Source: Sphingobacteriaceae bacterium UBA6709 (GTDB lineage: Bacteria > Bacteroidota > Bacteroidia > Sphingobacteriales > Sphingobacteriaceae). From it: 64,000 nt of DNA. A program made the translations under genes and the position numbers. Each line of letters opens with the position of its first letter. The first letter of the stretch is position 1. Positions 52,145 to 60,313 of this stretch are shown here, piece after piece. Location of the stretch: assembly GCA_002454425.1 (NCBI GenBank), contig DKIV01000043.1:64323-128322 (forward strand), read 5' to 3'. The notes below the pieces were generated by a model that worked only from the letters and a program-made list of their open reading frames with translations, ran no database searches and was not told the origin of the DNA.

Positions 52145-55100
52145 ATGAAAAATCATTACAAGTCATTAGCACTTGTTCTATGCATGCTGCTCTTCAGTTT
52201 GTATAGTATGGCCCAGCAACTGGTGCAGGGAATTGTGCGCGATAATCAGGGGCAGACCATCCCTGGTGTCTCAGTAAAAATTAAAGGCACCACCATGGGT
52301 GTCATGTCCGACAACAACGGGCGCTTTAGCATCAATGCTAATTCCGGACAGACAATTGTCGTTTCCGCGATCGGCTACCAAAGCCGCGAATTCAATGTAG
52401 GCAATTCCAAAGTCCTTAACGTAAGTCTTGTGGCAACATCCAGCGACCTCAACGAGGTGGTAGTTGTAGGTTACGGAACACAAAAAAAAGCGCATCTCAG
52501 CGGCGCTGTACAGCAGATCGGCGGGCAAACCCTCGAAGATCGCCCGATCAACAACATCAATACCGGAATGCAGGGGGTGATGGCCAACCTGAATATCTTT
52601 CCCGCAAGCGGACGCGCTACCGATGCTCCGGGAATTAATATTCGTGGCTATACATCCCTAAATGGTGGCAGTGCCTTCATTCTCGTTGATAACGTTCCCG
52701 TAAGCAGCGGTGAATTGGCACTTCTTAATCCCGCGGATATCGAAAGTGTTACCATCCTTAAAGACGCCGCTTCCGCAGCCATCTACGGTGCGCGCGCCTC
52801 TTACGGGGTGATGCTTGTGACCACGAAGAAAGCCAAGAGCGACAAAGTGCTTGTATCGTTCGATGCGAACACAGCTATTCGTACCATAGGCAAGATGCCT
52901 AAGCTGGTAACCGATCCCCTTACAGTAATGCAGATGAAGGCTGATGCCGCGCGTCCGCTCTACAACCTGTATCCGCAGGCGGAACGTGATTATGCTGAAA
53001 AGCTTGCCGCTGACCCAAGTCTTCCCAATACTATTGTCAATCCTACCAATCCCGATGCGTGGTCCTATTATGGTTCCACAAACTGGCTGGAGGAAGTATA
53101 CCGTAACTCAGCTCCCACTTATACCGGAAATATCAACATCTCACAAAAGACCGATCGCCTTTCCTATATGGCCAGCGGCGGATATTACCGTCAGAATGGT
53201 ATGTTGAAATACGGCAATGATAAACTCGATCGCTATAACTTCCGCGGTAACGCTACCTATCAGCTTACCAAGCGCTGGAGCGCGGGAACCAATCTTTCCT
53301 TCATTAAGCGAGATTATGAAGCGCCGCCATTTGTGGATGGTAACTTGTTCTGGAATGTTAACAGACAGGCGAGCTTAAGCGTTCCCCGTAACCCTGACGG
53401 CACATGGACCTCTGCCGGGGCCGGAGTGTTGGGTATCTTGCAGGAAGGTGGCCGTAGTAAAAACGCCTACAATCAGACGCAGGTATCATTCAACACGAAG
53501 GTTGACCTGATAAAAGATATATGGTCAGTAAGTGGCGACGCGAGTTTCCGCTTCACCAACAGCGGTACCGATACCTATAATCTGCCGGTATTGTATCGCA
53601 CCGGACCCAATCAGCCCCTGGCAACATTCTTTGACGCCTCGGTAGGTTCCAACAGCTTTGCCAATGTTGGTAACAGTCAGCCTACCTATAAGGTATATAA
53701 CCTCTACTCTAACTTCCAGAAAACTTTCGCTCAGAAACACAGTCTCCAGGCTATCGTCGGAGTTAACCGTGAGTTAAGCACCTCCGACAGCTACAGCGTA
53801 CGCCGTCTGGGACTTATCAGTGCCGATCTTCCCGAAATAGGCCTCGCCACAGGCGACATTACTACCAGTCGCAGTAAAAGTGAGGTGGCGCTTATGGGTT
53901 TCTTCGGACGCCTGAACTATACCTTCGACGATAAATATATCGTTGAATTTAACGGTCGCTACGATGGTACCTCACGCTACCCTAAGGGCGATCGCTGGGG
54001 ATTCTTCCCATCTGTATCCGGCGCCTGGGTGTTGTCTAACGAAAACTTCCTTGCTAATGTCAAGGAATCTATCGGTATGAACAGCTTCAAGATCCGCGGA
54101 TCATATGGCGAGCTCGGAAATCAGACCAACGACTCTGCTTATCCATTTGTTCCGACGATGTCATCAGGCGCTACCGGAATCATCATTGATGGTAAGAAGC
54201 CCGTATTAGTAAACAATCCGGGAGTGGTAGCGCCCTCAATTACCTGGGAAACGGTGCGTAAGCTGAACGGAGGGGTAGATATGGAGTTCTTTAAGAATCG
54301 TTTCGATCTTTCTTTTGATGTGTATCGTCAGAATACAGAAGGTATGCTCGGCCCATCGCAGGTGCTGCCCGGCGTATTCGGTACCAGCGCTCCTTATACG
54401 AACGCCGCGGACCTGAAGACCCTGGGATTTGAGCTTTCCTTTGGATGGAAGGATCGCTTCAATCTTGCTGGTTCGCCTTTTGATTGGTCGGCACGTGTAA
54501 ATATTGCCGATAACCGCGCCTTCATTACCAGGTATGACAACCCTACGGGAGTATTGTCTAGTTACTATAATGGTATGCGCATCGGCGAAATCTGGGGCTT
54601 AACCACTGAAGGGTTCTTCGCCTCTGATGACGAAGCTGCTAACTGGGCCGATCAGTCTGCCGTAGGAACCTCCTATCATAATTATGACTTCTTTGCCGGT
54701 GATCTTAAGTTTAAAGACCTGAATGGAGATGGTAAAGTAGATAATGGCGATAACACCGTGACCAACCCCGGCGACCGTCGCATTATCGGAAACTCCGCAA
54801 GTCGCCTGCCTTACAGCATCGACCTGAATGCCGCATGGAAGGGTTTTGACCTTCGTGCCTTCTTCCAGGGTATCGGCAAACGCGACTACTATGCCGGTGG
54901 TGCCGATATTTATTTCTGGGGAATCTACGCGCAGCCATGGACTAATATTACGGAGAAGAATATGGATCACTGGACGCCGGAAAATCCAAACGCGTATTTC
55001 CCGCGCGTAAAGTCCTACACGGCCGAAACCGGCTCCAGTGAGCTTAGCCGCGCGCAGACACGCTACCTGCAGGATGCCTCCTACCTGCGCCTGAAAAACC

Positions 55101-55303
55101 TGACGCTGGGTTACACCTTGCCGGGTACCCTGCTTAAGCGCGCTTCCATCAACCGATTACGCGTGTATTTCAGTGCGGAGAATCTCTTCACCTGGAAGCA
55201 TCTGGATCAGGATCTCGATCCCGAGTTCCTCTCATTGGGTAATGCCAGCGGCGGTTATCCATTCCAGAAAGTATACTCTTTTGGCTTAAATATGAGCTTC
55301 TAA
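52145..55303 (+). CDS. SusC/RagA-type TonB-dependent outer membrane transporter
   Basis: A 1052-residue barrel that imports oligosaccharides. The signal peptide (ending near SMAQ, residue 23) is followed by a carboxypeptidase-regulatory-like domain (about 27-110; VRDNQGQTIPGVSVKIKGTT). Next come the SusC linker ending LNEVVVVGYGTQKK and a plug domain (about 120-230; PGINIRGYTSLNGGSAFILV, then VTILKDAASAAIYGARAS). The 22-strand barrel ends in VYSFGLNMSF. It pairs with the SusD gene 30 bases downstream. No anti-sigma, sensor or glycoside hydrolase directly adjoins it; the mannosidase genes lie about 2.6 kb upstream across kup. Substrate is inferred as a mannoside. Confidence 0.95.
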   Translation: MKNHYKSLALVLCMLLFSLYSMAQQLVQGIVRDNQGQTIPGVSVKIKGTTMGVMSDNNGRFSINANSGQTIVVSAIGYQSREFNVGNSKVLNVSLVATSSDLNEVVVVGYGTQKKAHLSGAVQQIGGQTLEDRPINNINTGMQGVMANLNIFPASGRATDAPGINIRGYTSLNGGSAFILVDNVPVSSGELALLNPADIESVTILKDAASAAIYGARASYGVMLVTTKKAKSDKVLVSFDANTAIRTIGKMPKLVTDPLTVMQMKADAARPLYNLYPQAERDYAEKLAADPSLPNTIVNPTNPDAWSYYGSTNWLEEVYRNSAPTYTGNINISQKTDRLSYMASGGYYRQNGMLKYGNDKLDRYNFRGNATYQLTKRWSAGTNLSFIKRDYEAPPFVDGNLFWNVNRQASLSVPRNPDGTWTSAGAGVLGILQEGGRSKNAYNQTQVSFNTKVDLIKDIWSVSGDASFRFTNSGTDTYNLPVLYRTGPNQPLATFFDASVGSNSFANVGNSQPTYKVYNLYSNFQKTFAQKHSLQAIVGVNRELSTSDSYSVRRLGLISADLPEIGLATGDITTSRSKSEVALMGFFGRLNYTFDDKYIVEFNGRYDGTSRYPKGDRWGFFPSVSGAWVLSNENFLANVKESIGMNSFKIRGSYGELGNQTNDSAYPFVPTMSSGATGIIIDGKKPVLVNNPGVVAPSITWETVRKLNGGVDMEFFKNRFDLSFDVYRQNTEGMLGPSQVLPGVFGTSAPYTNAADLKTLGFELSFGWKDRFNLAGSPFDWSARVNIADNRAFITRYDNPTGVLSSYYNGMRIGEIWGLTTEGFFASDDEAANWADQSAVGTSYHNYDFFAGDLKFKDLNGDGKVDNGDNTVTNPGDRRIIGNSASRLPYSIDLNAAWKGFDLRAFFQGIGKRDYYAGGADIYFWGIYAQPWTNITEKNMDHWTPENPNAYFPRVKSYTAETGSSELSRAQTRYLQDASYLRLKNLTLGYTLPGTLLKRASINRLRVYFSAENLFTWKHLDQDLDPEFLSLGNASGGYPFQKVYSFGLNMSF

Positions 55304-55333
55304 TTTGATTACGAATAGTAAAAAATATAAATC

Positions 55334-57139
55334 ATGAGATTGAATAAAATAAGCGGATATCTTGCCTGCGCAGCGGTATTGATGACTGCGACATCTTGCG
55401 AGAAAAACTTCCTGGACCGGCAGCCCCTGACGTCCATTACCGAGGAAAACTTCTTTAACACTCCGGCAGACCTGGATACCTATGTAAATGGTATCGTTAA
55501 TGCCATGCAAAGCGGAGGGGTTTATGATGATGTCAGTTCTGATAATACCTCCATTTACCTTGCCGGCTCTACGCATATAAGCATGCTTTCCGGAACTATT
55601 ACTCCGGCAAATATTGGCGGATGGAGCGACTGGGGGAACCTGCGCAGAATAAACTTCCTGCTCGACAATGCTGGTAAAGCTACCGGCGACGCCGCGGCCA
55701 TCCGCAGCTCCATTGGGGTTGCGCGTTATTTCCGCGCCCGCTTCTATATCAATAAGATCAAGCAATATTCAGATGTGCCCTGGTTTAGTCACGCCATGAC
55801 TTCTGAAGATCCCGATATCTATAAAGCTAAGGATCCCCGCGCGCTGGTAGCCGACTCGGTACTTGCCGATCTTGAATACGCGGCAGCCAATGTTACCGCC
55901 ACTAAGGGAAACAAAACACGCATTCATCGCTGGGTGGCCAAGTCGGAACTTGCCCGCTTCTGCCTGTACGAAGGAACATACCGTAAGTATCACGCTGAAA
56001 TCAACCTCACCGGCGATGCCGACCGCTTCCTTACCCGCGCTGCCGAAGTGTCTAAAGATATTATGGATAACGGCGGCTTCAGCATCAGCGGAAACGATGC
56101 CACCGCCTACCGCAACCTGTTTATCAGCACCGCGCTCGATGGCAATCCCGAGATCATCCAATGGTTTCAGAGCAGCAAGGAGCTCAACGTAGCAAACAAT
56201 ACACATACCGTGCTGGGTTATCAATGGGGTATCAGTCGCAACCTTATGGAGACCTTCCTGATGAAAGACGGTACTCCTTTTACACAAACGCCGGGATATG
56301 CTACAAAGCAGCTGACGCAGGTCTTCGCCAATCGTGATCCGCGTCTTGCGGAAGTGATCGCCACCCCCGGATTCGAAACGGTGCCGGGCCAGGGCGCGTA
56401 TCTTATAAAGCCATCTACGGGGGGCTATGATCAGATAAAGTTTTACCCTCGGGATCCGGCATTGCGTGGCGGCTGGGTGCTCAACTACACCTCACTGCCT
56501 ATCTATAGATTTGCTGAAACCCTGCTGAACTATGCCGAGGCACGTGCTGAGCTGAATCTCATTACGCAGGCAGATCTTGATCTTACCGTCAATAAACTTC
56601 GCGCTCGTGTGGGCATGCCTCTGATCAGCCTAGCTACAGCCAACAGTGTTATCGATCCGGTACTTGCCGCATATTACCCAAATGTTACGGGCGCTAACCG
56701 CGGGGCACTTCTCGAGATCCGTCGCGAGCGTCGCGTAGAGCTTGCCTGCGAAGGCTTCCGCTATGATGATCTTAAACGTTGGTTTGCCGGTCAGCACTTC
56801 GCTGATCCTCAGCAGGGCATATATCTGCCAGGCTTGGGAGCGTTCGATGTAACAGGTGACGGCATTGCTGATATCGCCATTGTGCCTACCAACAGTTCGC
56901 CGATTACCGCGGTTGCCGGGTCTACGCTTCCCGCGGATATTAGCAAGATCGTTAAATATCCATTGGATGATCGTAATGCCAACTATGCGCTCTCAAACGG
57001 AACCTCCGGGTATCTGGTATTCAAGACGGATCAGCAGACGCCGAAATCATTTATTTCGCCGAAGTATTATTATCAGCCGATTCCTGCTTCACAGATTGTA
57101 TTAAATCCAAAATTAGCGCAACCAATAGGCTGGCAGTAG
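55334..57139 (+). CDS. SusD/RagB-type starch-binding-like lipoprotein
   Basis: A 601-residue surface lipoprotein that captures glycans and caps the SusC barrel. The lipoprotein signal has Cys near residue 23 (LMTATSC, then EKNFLDRQPLTSITEENFF). SusD features follow: ARYFRARFYINKIKQYSDVPW (TPR-like helices, about 125-150), PIYRFAETLLNYAEARAELN (about 390-410), RGALLEIRRERRVELACEGF and FRYDDLKRWFAG. It has no partner hydrolase downstream. It is followed by a terminator and a gene-free stretch. Confidence 0.95.
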   Translation: MRLNKISGYLACAAVLMTATSCEKNFLDRQPLTSITEENFFNTPADLDTYVNGIVNAMQSGGVYDDVSSDNTSIYLAGSTHISMLSGTITPANIGGWSDWGNLRRINFLLDNAGKATGDAAAIRSSIGVARYFRARFYINKIKQYSDVPWFSHAMTSEDPDIYKAKDPRALVADSVLADLEYAAANVTATKGNKTRIHRWVAKSELARFCLYEGTYRKYHAEINLTGDADRFLTRAAEVSKDIMDNGGFSISGNDATAYRNLFISTALDGNPEIIQWFQSSKELNVANNTHTVLGYQWGISRNLMETFLMKDGTPFTQTPGYATKQLTQVFANRDPRLAEVIATPGFETVPGQGAYLIKPSTGGYDQIKFYPRDPALRGGWVLNYTSLPIYRFAETLLNYAEARAELNLITQADLDLTVNKLRARVGMPLISLATANSVIDPVLAAYYPNVTGANRGALLEIRRERRVELACEGFRYDDLKRWFAGQHFADPQQGIYLPGLGAFDVTGDGIADIAIVPTNSSPITAVAGSTLPADISKIVKYPLDDRNANYALSNGTSGYLVFKTDQQTPKSFISPKYYYQPIPASQIVLNPKLAQPIGWQ

Positions 57140-57188
57140 TTCATCGATGCTAAGCTGTTAAAAGCTGACTGATATCAGCGCCGCGACA

Positions 57189-57216
57189 GGGGAGGGTTTA
57201 AACGCCTTCCCCTTTT
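57189..57216 (+). terminator. Terminator after susD
   Basis: GGGGAGGG and CCTTCCCC arms, with one mismatch, enclose TTTAAACG; TTTT follows. Confidence 0.65.
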
Positions 57217-57540
57217 ATGTTTTAAGTTCCTTTGCTGTTTTCGAATTCTTAAAGCTTATTAGCATCAGACAAATGGAAAAGTTGTCCCGTGTAAGTATTT
57301 CACGTTTTTCTACCAGGGCTTACCAAGCTTAAATAAGCATTACACACGAAGGGTAAGGCGGTATTCCGGAGCTCTTCCTAACCTTAAAGTTATCCCATTT
57401 TTCCGGGTAAAATTCCCTGCTCCGTTTTAATTGTGTGATAATATTCCCCGGTATTCTGTGCAAAAAGTGCACGCTTTTCAGAGAGTTTTGTGTATGCAAT
57501 TTCACAATTTGAGGAAAAATGTTAAAAAAAGTTAAAACAT
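57217..57540. other. Gene-free AT-rich stretch after the susCD terminator
   Basis: No coding region or clear structure seen, apart from a TGCAAAAAGTGCA repeat near 57460 (GTGC arms). Confidence 0.35.
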
Positions 57541-57960
57541 TTATTACTTTCGTGCGTTGGCCTCATTAAGTTGTCGGGCAATAATTGAAAAAGCCGAACC
57601 TGCCATTTGATGGCGAAATCAATAGAATACACCCTTAGCTGAGGCTAGCGGTGCACTACCAAGGAAGAGTACATGTTGAAGGAGATTTAGAATGCGGAAG
57701 CTTGTTTCGCGGGCACCTGAGGATGCCCAATGAAGCCTCAGTATAAGCAATCAAACGAGGCCGCGATAAGGTGGTATACTGTTATAAGAAGTGAAGGGAT
57801 GAGAGTAGAGGGGGGGTCGTAGCGATGCTGTAGGTTCGATCGGTTAAACAAATAAAAAGATATATAAAGGGACTTTGAAAAAACGAAATCGTCGCATTTT
57901 AATCTCTGATCGGATTAGAGATGGAGAGCATAGCTTAGCAACGTTTGGTTTTAGGATAAG
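57541..57960 (+). ncRNA. Structured, non-coding stretch, possible RNA or intron remnant
   Basis: It starts with a promoter-like TACTTTCG near 57546 and then lacks credible coding frames. Inverted repeats suggest RNA folding: GGGCA/TGCCC flanking CCTGAGGA (near 57712-57729), CAGTATA/TATACTG separated by about 30 bases (near 57740-57782), CCTC/GAGG inside that loop, and ATCTCTGATC/GATTAGAGAT at 57902-57922. The purine-rich GAAGGGATGAGAGTAGAG segment resembles leaders of group II intron reverse transcriptases, but no domain V, splice end or reverse transcriptase is seen. A truncated intron, a leader RNA for the exopolysaccharide locus, or a new RNA are all possible. Confidence 0.35.
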
Positions 57961-58013
57961 TTCCATAACACTATACCTATTACAATTAATACAGTACTAT
58001 TCAAGACACAACT

Positions 58014-58205
58014 ATGAGTAATTCATACACTGAAAAGCACAGAAACGATGAGCATGAATTTAAATGTCCAATCTGTGGGATTCCGCTTACTGCAAGGATA
58101 CGCCGCGGATGGAGCGTCCGTTATCTGTTGTTCAGTAAGCCCTTTAAAAGATATATCTGCGGCAACTGCCGTAATAAGTTCTATATCATGAGAGAAAAAC
58201 TATAA
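58014..58205 (+). CDS. Small zinc-ribbon-like protein
   Basis: A 63-residue basic protein with two CxxC knuckles: FKCPICGIPL near 17-26 and YICGNCRNKFY near 47-57. These can bind one zinc ion. The linker between them is rich in Arg and aromatics (RIRRGWSVRYLLFSKPFKR), suggesting nucleic-acid or membrane contact. It precedes the exopolysaccharide genes and follows the structured region. The family is not recognised. A perfect terminator lies about 140 bases downstream, so it is probably monocistronic. Confidence 0.7.
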   Translation: MSNSYTEKHRNDEHEFKCPICGIPLTARIRRGWSVRYLLFSKPFKRYICGNCRNKFYIMREKL

Positions 58206-58300
58206 ATGGTTCTACACTTACTATTGGAATGCGCGTCATTGTCGCAAGGCATATAGCCAAAAAATTTCCCTCCTCATGGCCGGGAATTTAGAAAGAGATT

Positions 58301-58334
58301 CGCTCTTTAACGCTCTTAACGCTCTTAACGCTCT
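58301..58334. repeat. Short tandem repeat, unit CGCTCTTAA
   Basis: Just under four tandem copies (CGCTCTTTAA, CGCTCTTAA, CGCTCTTAA, CGCTCT). The first copy has one extra T. Confidence 0.8.
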
Positions 58335-58341
58335 CTATTTA

Positions 58342-58376
58342 AGGTACAGGGAATTTCCCTGTACCTGTTTTTTTTT
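58342..58376 (+). terminator. Perfect palindromic terminator
   Basis: AGGTACAGGGAA/TTCCCTGTACCT is a perfect 12-bp arm pair with a single central base, followed by G and nine T. Confidence 0.9.
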
Positions 58377-58722
58377 AAACCCTTGTTGTGCTACCCTTGT
58401 CGTGAATAACTGAGAAAAAAAATATTTCTCAAAACAAATCATCTCTTCTGCTTGTATTCTCAACATATTAATGAAAGTCATTATTTTAAGTCCGTCTGTT
58501 AATAAAACTTTATTAAAACATGAAATACATTGAACTTTTTGTATTTCCCGGTGAGAAAAAATGAGAAATATCAAAAATAAATGTATCTTGCGTTATTGAA
58601 AAACGGAACGGTGCTGCCTGGTAAACTACATTACATTGATACATAATACCATAGCATTTTACGATGCTCAATTGAAAATATGAACGTTCTCAGAAAAAGG
58701 GGAAAATCTAATTAGGGATAAT

Positions 58723-59472
58723 ATGCTTTCAAAGAAAAGAGTAATTTCTATAGACGTTTCCAAGGGTAAATACAACGACTTTATCGAAGCGATTCTACAG
58801 CTTGGTCGGAAACGACAATCGTCATATGTATGTGTAGCGAATGTACACATGCTGGTAGAAGCACATAAATCCAGTGCCTTCCAAAATATTGTAAACAGTG
58901 CCGATCTGGTAACGCCAGATGGGATGCCCATCGCTAAAAGTTTTGATCTGCTATATCAGGAGCAGCAAGATAGGGTGGATGGCATGAGTTTGCTACCCGC
59001 ATTGCTTTCAGAATGCCAGGATCGCAATCTGTCTGTCTATTTTTACGGAGGATCACAATCCATGCTTGATAAAACCGGCGATTACATTCAAAGTCATTAT
59101 CCGGGGCTCAAAGTTGCGGGCGCGTATTCGCCGCCTTTTCGTCCTGCCACCGAGCAGGAAAAGGAAGATACGATCCAACGGATTGAGCAATCAGGAGCCA
59201 ATATCGTATTTGTGGTTTTAGGATGTCCTAAACAGGAGCGCTGGATGAACGAGATGAAAGGTAGGATCAACGCTGTGATGGTGGGCGTTGGCGGTGCTCT
59301 CCCTGTGTTAATAGGAGATCAAAAGCGTGCCCCGGAATGGATGCAACGTAATAGCCTCGAATGGCTGTTTAGGTTGAGCCAGGAACCTAAACGCTTGTTT
59401 AAAAGATATTTTACCACTAATAGTATATTTATTTATCTTTTGGCTAAGGAAAAACTAAAGTTAGTTCAATAA
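58723..59472 (+). CDS. WecB/TagA/CpsF-family glycosyltransferase
   Basis: A 249-residue GT26 glycosyltransferase that adds a sugar to a lipid-linked intermediate in surface-polysaccharide assembly. Conserved blocks are SYVCVANVHMLVEAHKSSAF (about 42-61), ADLVTPDGMPI with the catalytic Asp (near 66), VFVVLGCPKQERWMNEM (about 164-180) and MVGVGGALPVLIGDQKRAP, followed by the EWLFRLSQEPKRL tail. It is the first gene of the exopolysaccharide cluster. A 22-base gap leads to the Wza-like gene. Confidence 0.92.
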   Translation: MLSKKRVISIDVSKGKYNDFIEAILQLGRKRQSSYVCVANVHMLVEAHKSSAFQNIVNSADLVTPDGMPIAKSFDLLYQEQQDRVDGMSLLPALLSECQDRNLSVYFYGGSQSMLDKTGDYIQSHYPGLKVAGAYSPPFRPATEQEKEDTIQRIEQSGANIVFVVLGCPKQERWMNEMKGRINAVMVGVGGALPVLIGDQKRAPEWMQRNSLEWLFRLSQEPKRLFKRYFTTNSIFIYLLAKEKLKLVQ

Positions 59473-59494
59473 TGACTTTTTAATTAATGAAAAT

Positions 59495-60295
59495 ATGTTG
59501 TCTTCTAAGTGTAAAACCATCGGAAAATGTCTCGTTTTTATTCTGAATATATTGATTTTTTCGTCTTGTGCCTCCCAAAAAAACATTGCATATTTTAACG
59601 ATCTTCCAAATATTTTGGTTGATAGTGTTATAAAATCTCAATCATTTAGTGCTCCTGTTATTTTGTCAGATGATGTTCTTTTGATTGATATCCAAACGGT
59701 TGATGCATCCGTAAATAGTTTAATAAATTCAGGCAATAAATCAGGCACAACAGGTTTGCCTGCTTCAAACGAATCACTATCGCTACTTACAGGATATTTA
59801 GTCGATAAATCTGGAAACGTTGAGATTCCAATGTTAGGTTCTGTAAAACTAGCCGGTTTAACAACTACCGAGGCGAAAGAGTTGATAGTAAAACGTGCCT
59901 CTATTTATTTTAAAAATCCAATAGTACAGGTTCGCTTTGGTAATTATAGAATTACAGTTTTAGGCGAGGTGCTGCGGCCCTCTACATTTACTATCGCCAA
60001 TGAGCGGGTTTCTGTGTTAGACGCATTGGGCTTAGCCGGTGACTTAACTGTATACGGAAGGCGTGAAAATGTACTTTTGATTAGGGACAAGGGCTTTCAA
60101 AAAGAGATAACTCGCTTAAATCTGAATAGCTCAGATTTATTTAAATCGCCCTATTTTTATTTAAAGCAGAACGACGTTATATACGTTGAACCTGGGAAAT
60201 CGAAGGCTGCTGCTACTAATGCTGCTAGAACCCAAACACTGGCGATTTTAGGTTCGGTATTATCTGTTCTTATTGTTGCGCTCTCACGATTTTAA
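59495..60295 (+). CDS. Wza-like polysaccharide export lipoprotein
   Basis: A 266-residue outer-membrane polysaccharide export protein. The lipoprotein signal has a Cys in SSCASQKNIAYFNDLP (near residue 25). A Poly_export (Wza) domain follows (about 50-150; VILSDDVLLIDIQTVDASVN), then a SLBB-type segment (about 150-235; ITVLGEVLRPSTFTIA, LDALGLAGDLTVYGRRENVL). A hydrophobic C-terminal helix (about 245-262, TLAILGSVLSVLIVAL) is typical of Bacteroidota versions. It forms the exit channel with the following Wzc-like protein. The start is ATG at 59495, 22 bases after the glycosyltransferase. Codon use is more AT-rich than in the sugar loci. Confidence 0.92.
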   Translation: MLSSKCKTIGKCLVFILNILIFSSCASQKNIAYFNDLPNILVDSVIKSQSFSAPVILSDDVLLIDIQTVDASVNSLINSGNKSGTTGLPASNESLSLLTGYLVDKSGNVEIPMLGSVKLAGLTTTEAKELIVKRASIYFKNPIVQVRFGNYRITVLGEVLRPSTFTIANERVSVLDALGLAGDLTVYGRRENVLLIRDKGFQKEITRLNLNSSDLFKSPYFYLKQNDVIYVEPGKSKAAATNAARTQTLAILGSVLSVLIVALSRF

Positions 60296-60313
60296 TATAC
60301 TTTGTTACATATT

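Larger units (their letters stand above)
58206..58722. other. Intergenic region: tandem repeat, terminator, GAGAAA motifs
   Basis: It contains a short tandem repeat (58301-58334), a perfect terminator (58342-58376), an inverted repeat TGAGAAA...TTCTCA near 58411-58431, and further GAGAAA copies near 58553 and 58563. TATCTTGC at 58584-58591 resembles a -7 promoter element for the exopolysaccharide genes. Confidence 0.5.

Noticed and set aside
55769..56287. 172-codon open frame opposite susD
   Set aside because: Antisense shadow of susD with no domain pattern.
57541..57960. Intact group II intron
   Set aside because: No domain V hairpin, no reverse transcriptase and no recognisable intron ends. 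At most a truncated remnant, so it is kept only as a low-confidence structured region.
58301..58334. Short repeats considered as a CRISPR array
   Set aside because: The units are 9 bases long, directly adjacent, with no spacers and no cas genes nearby.
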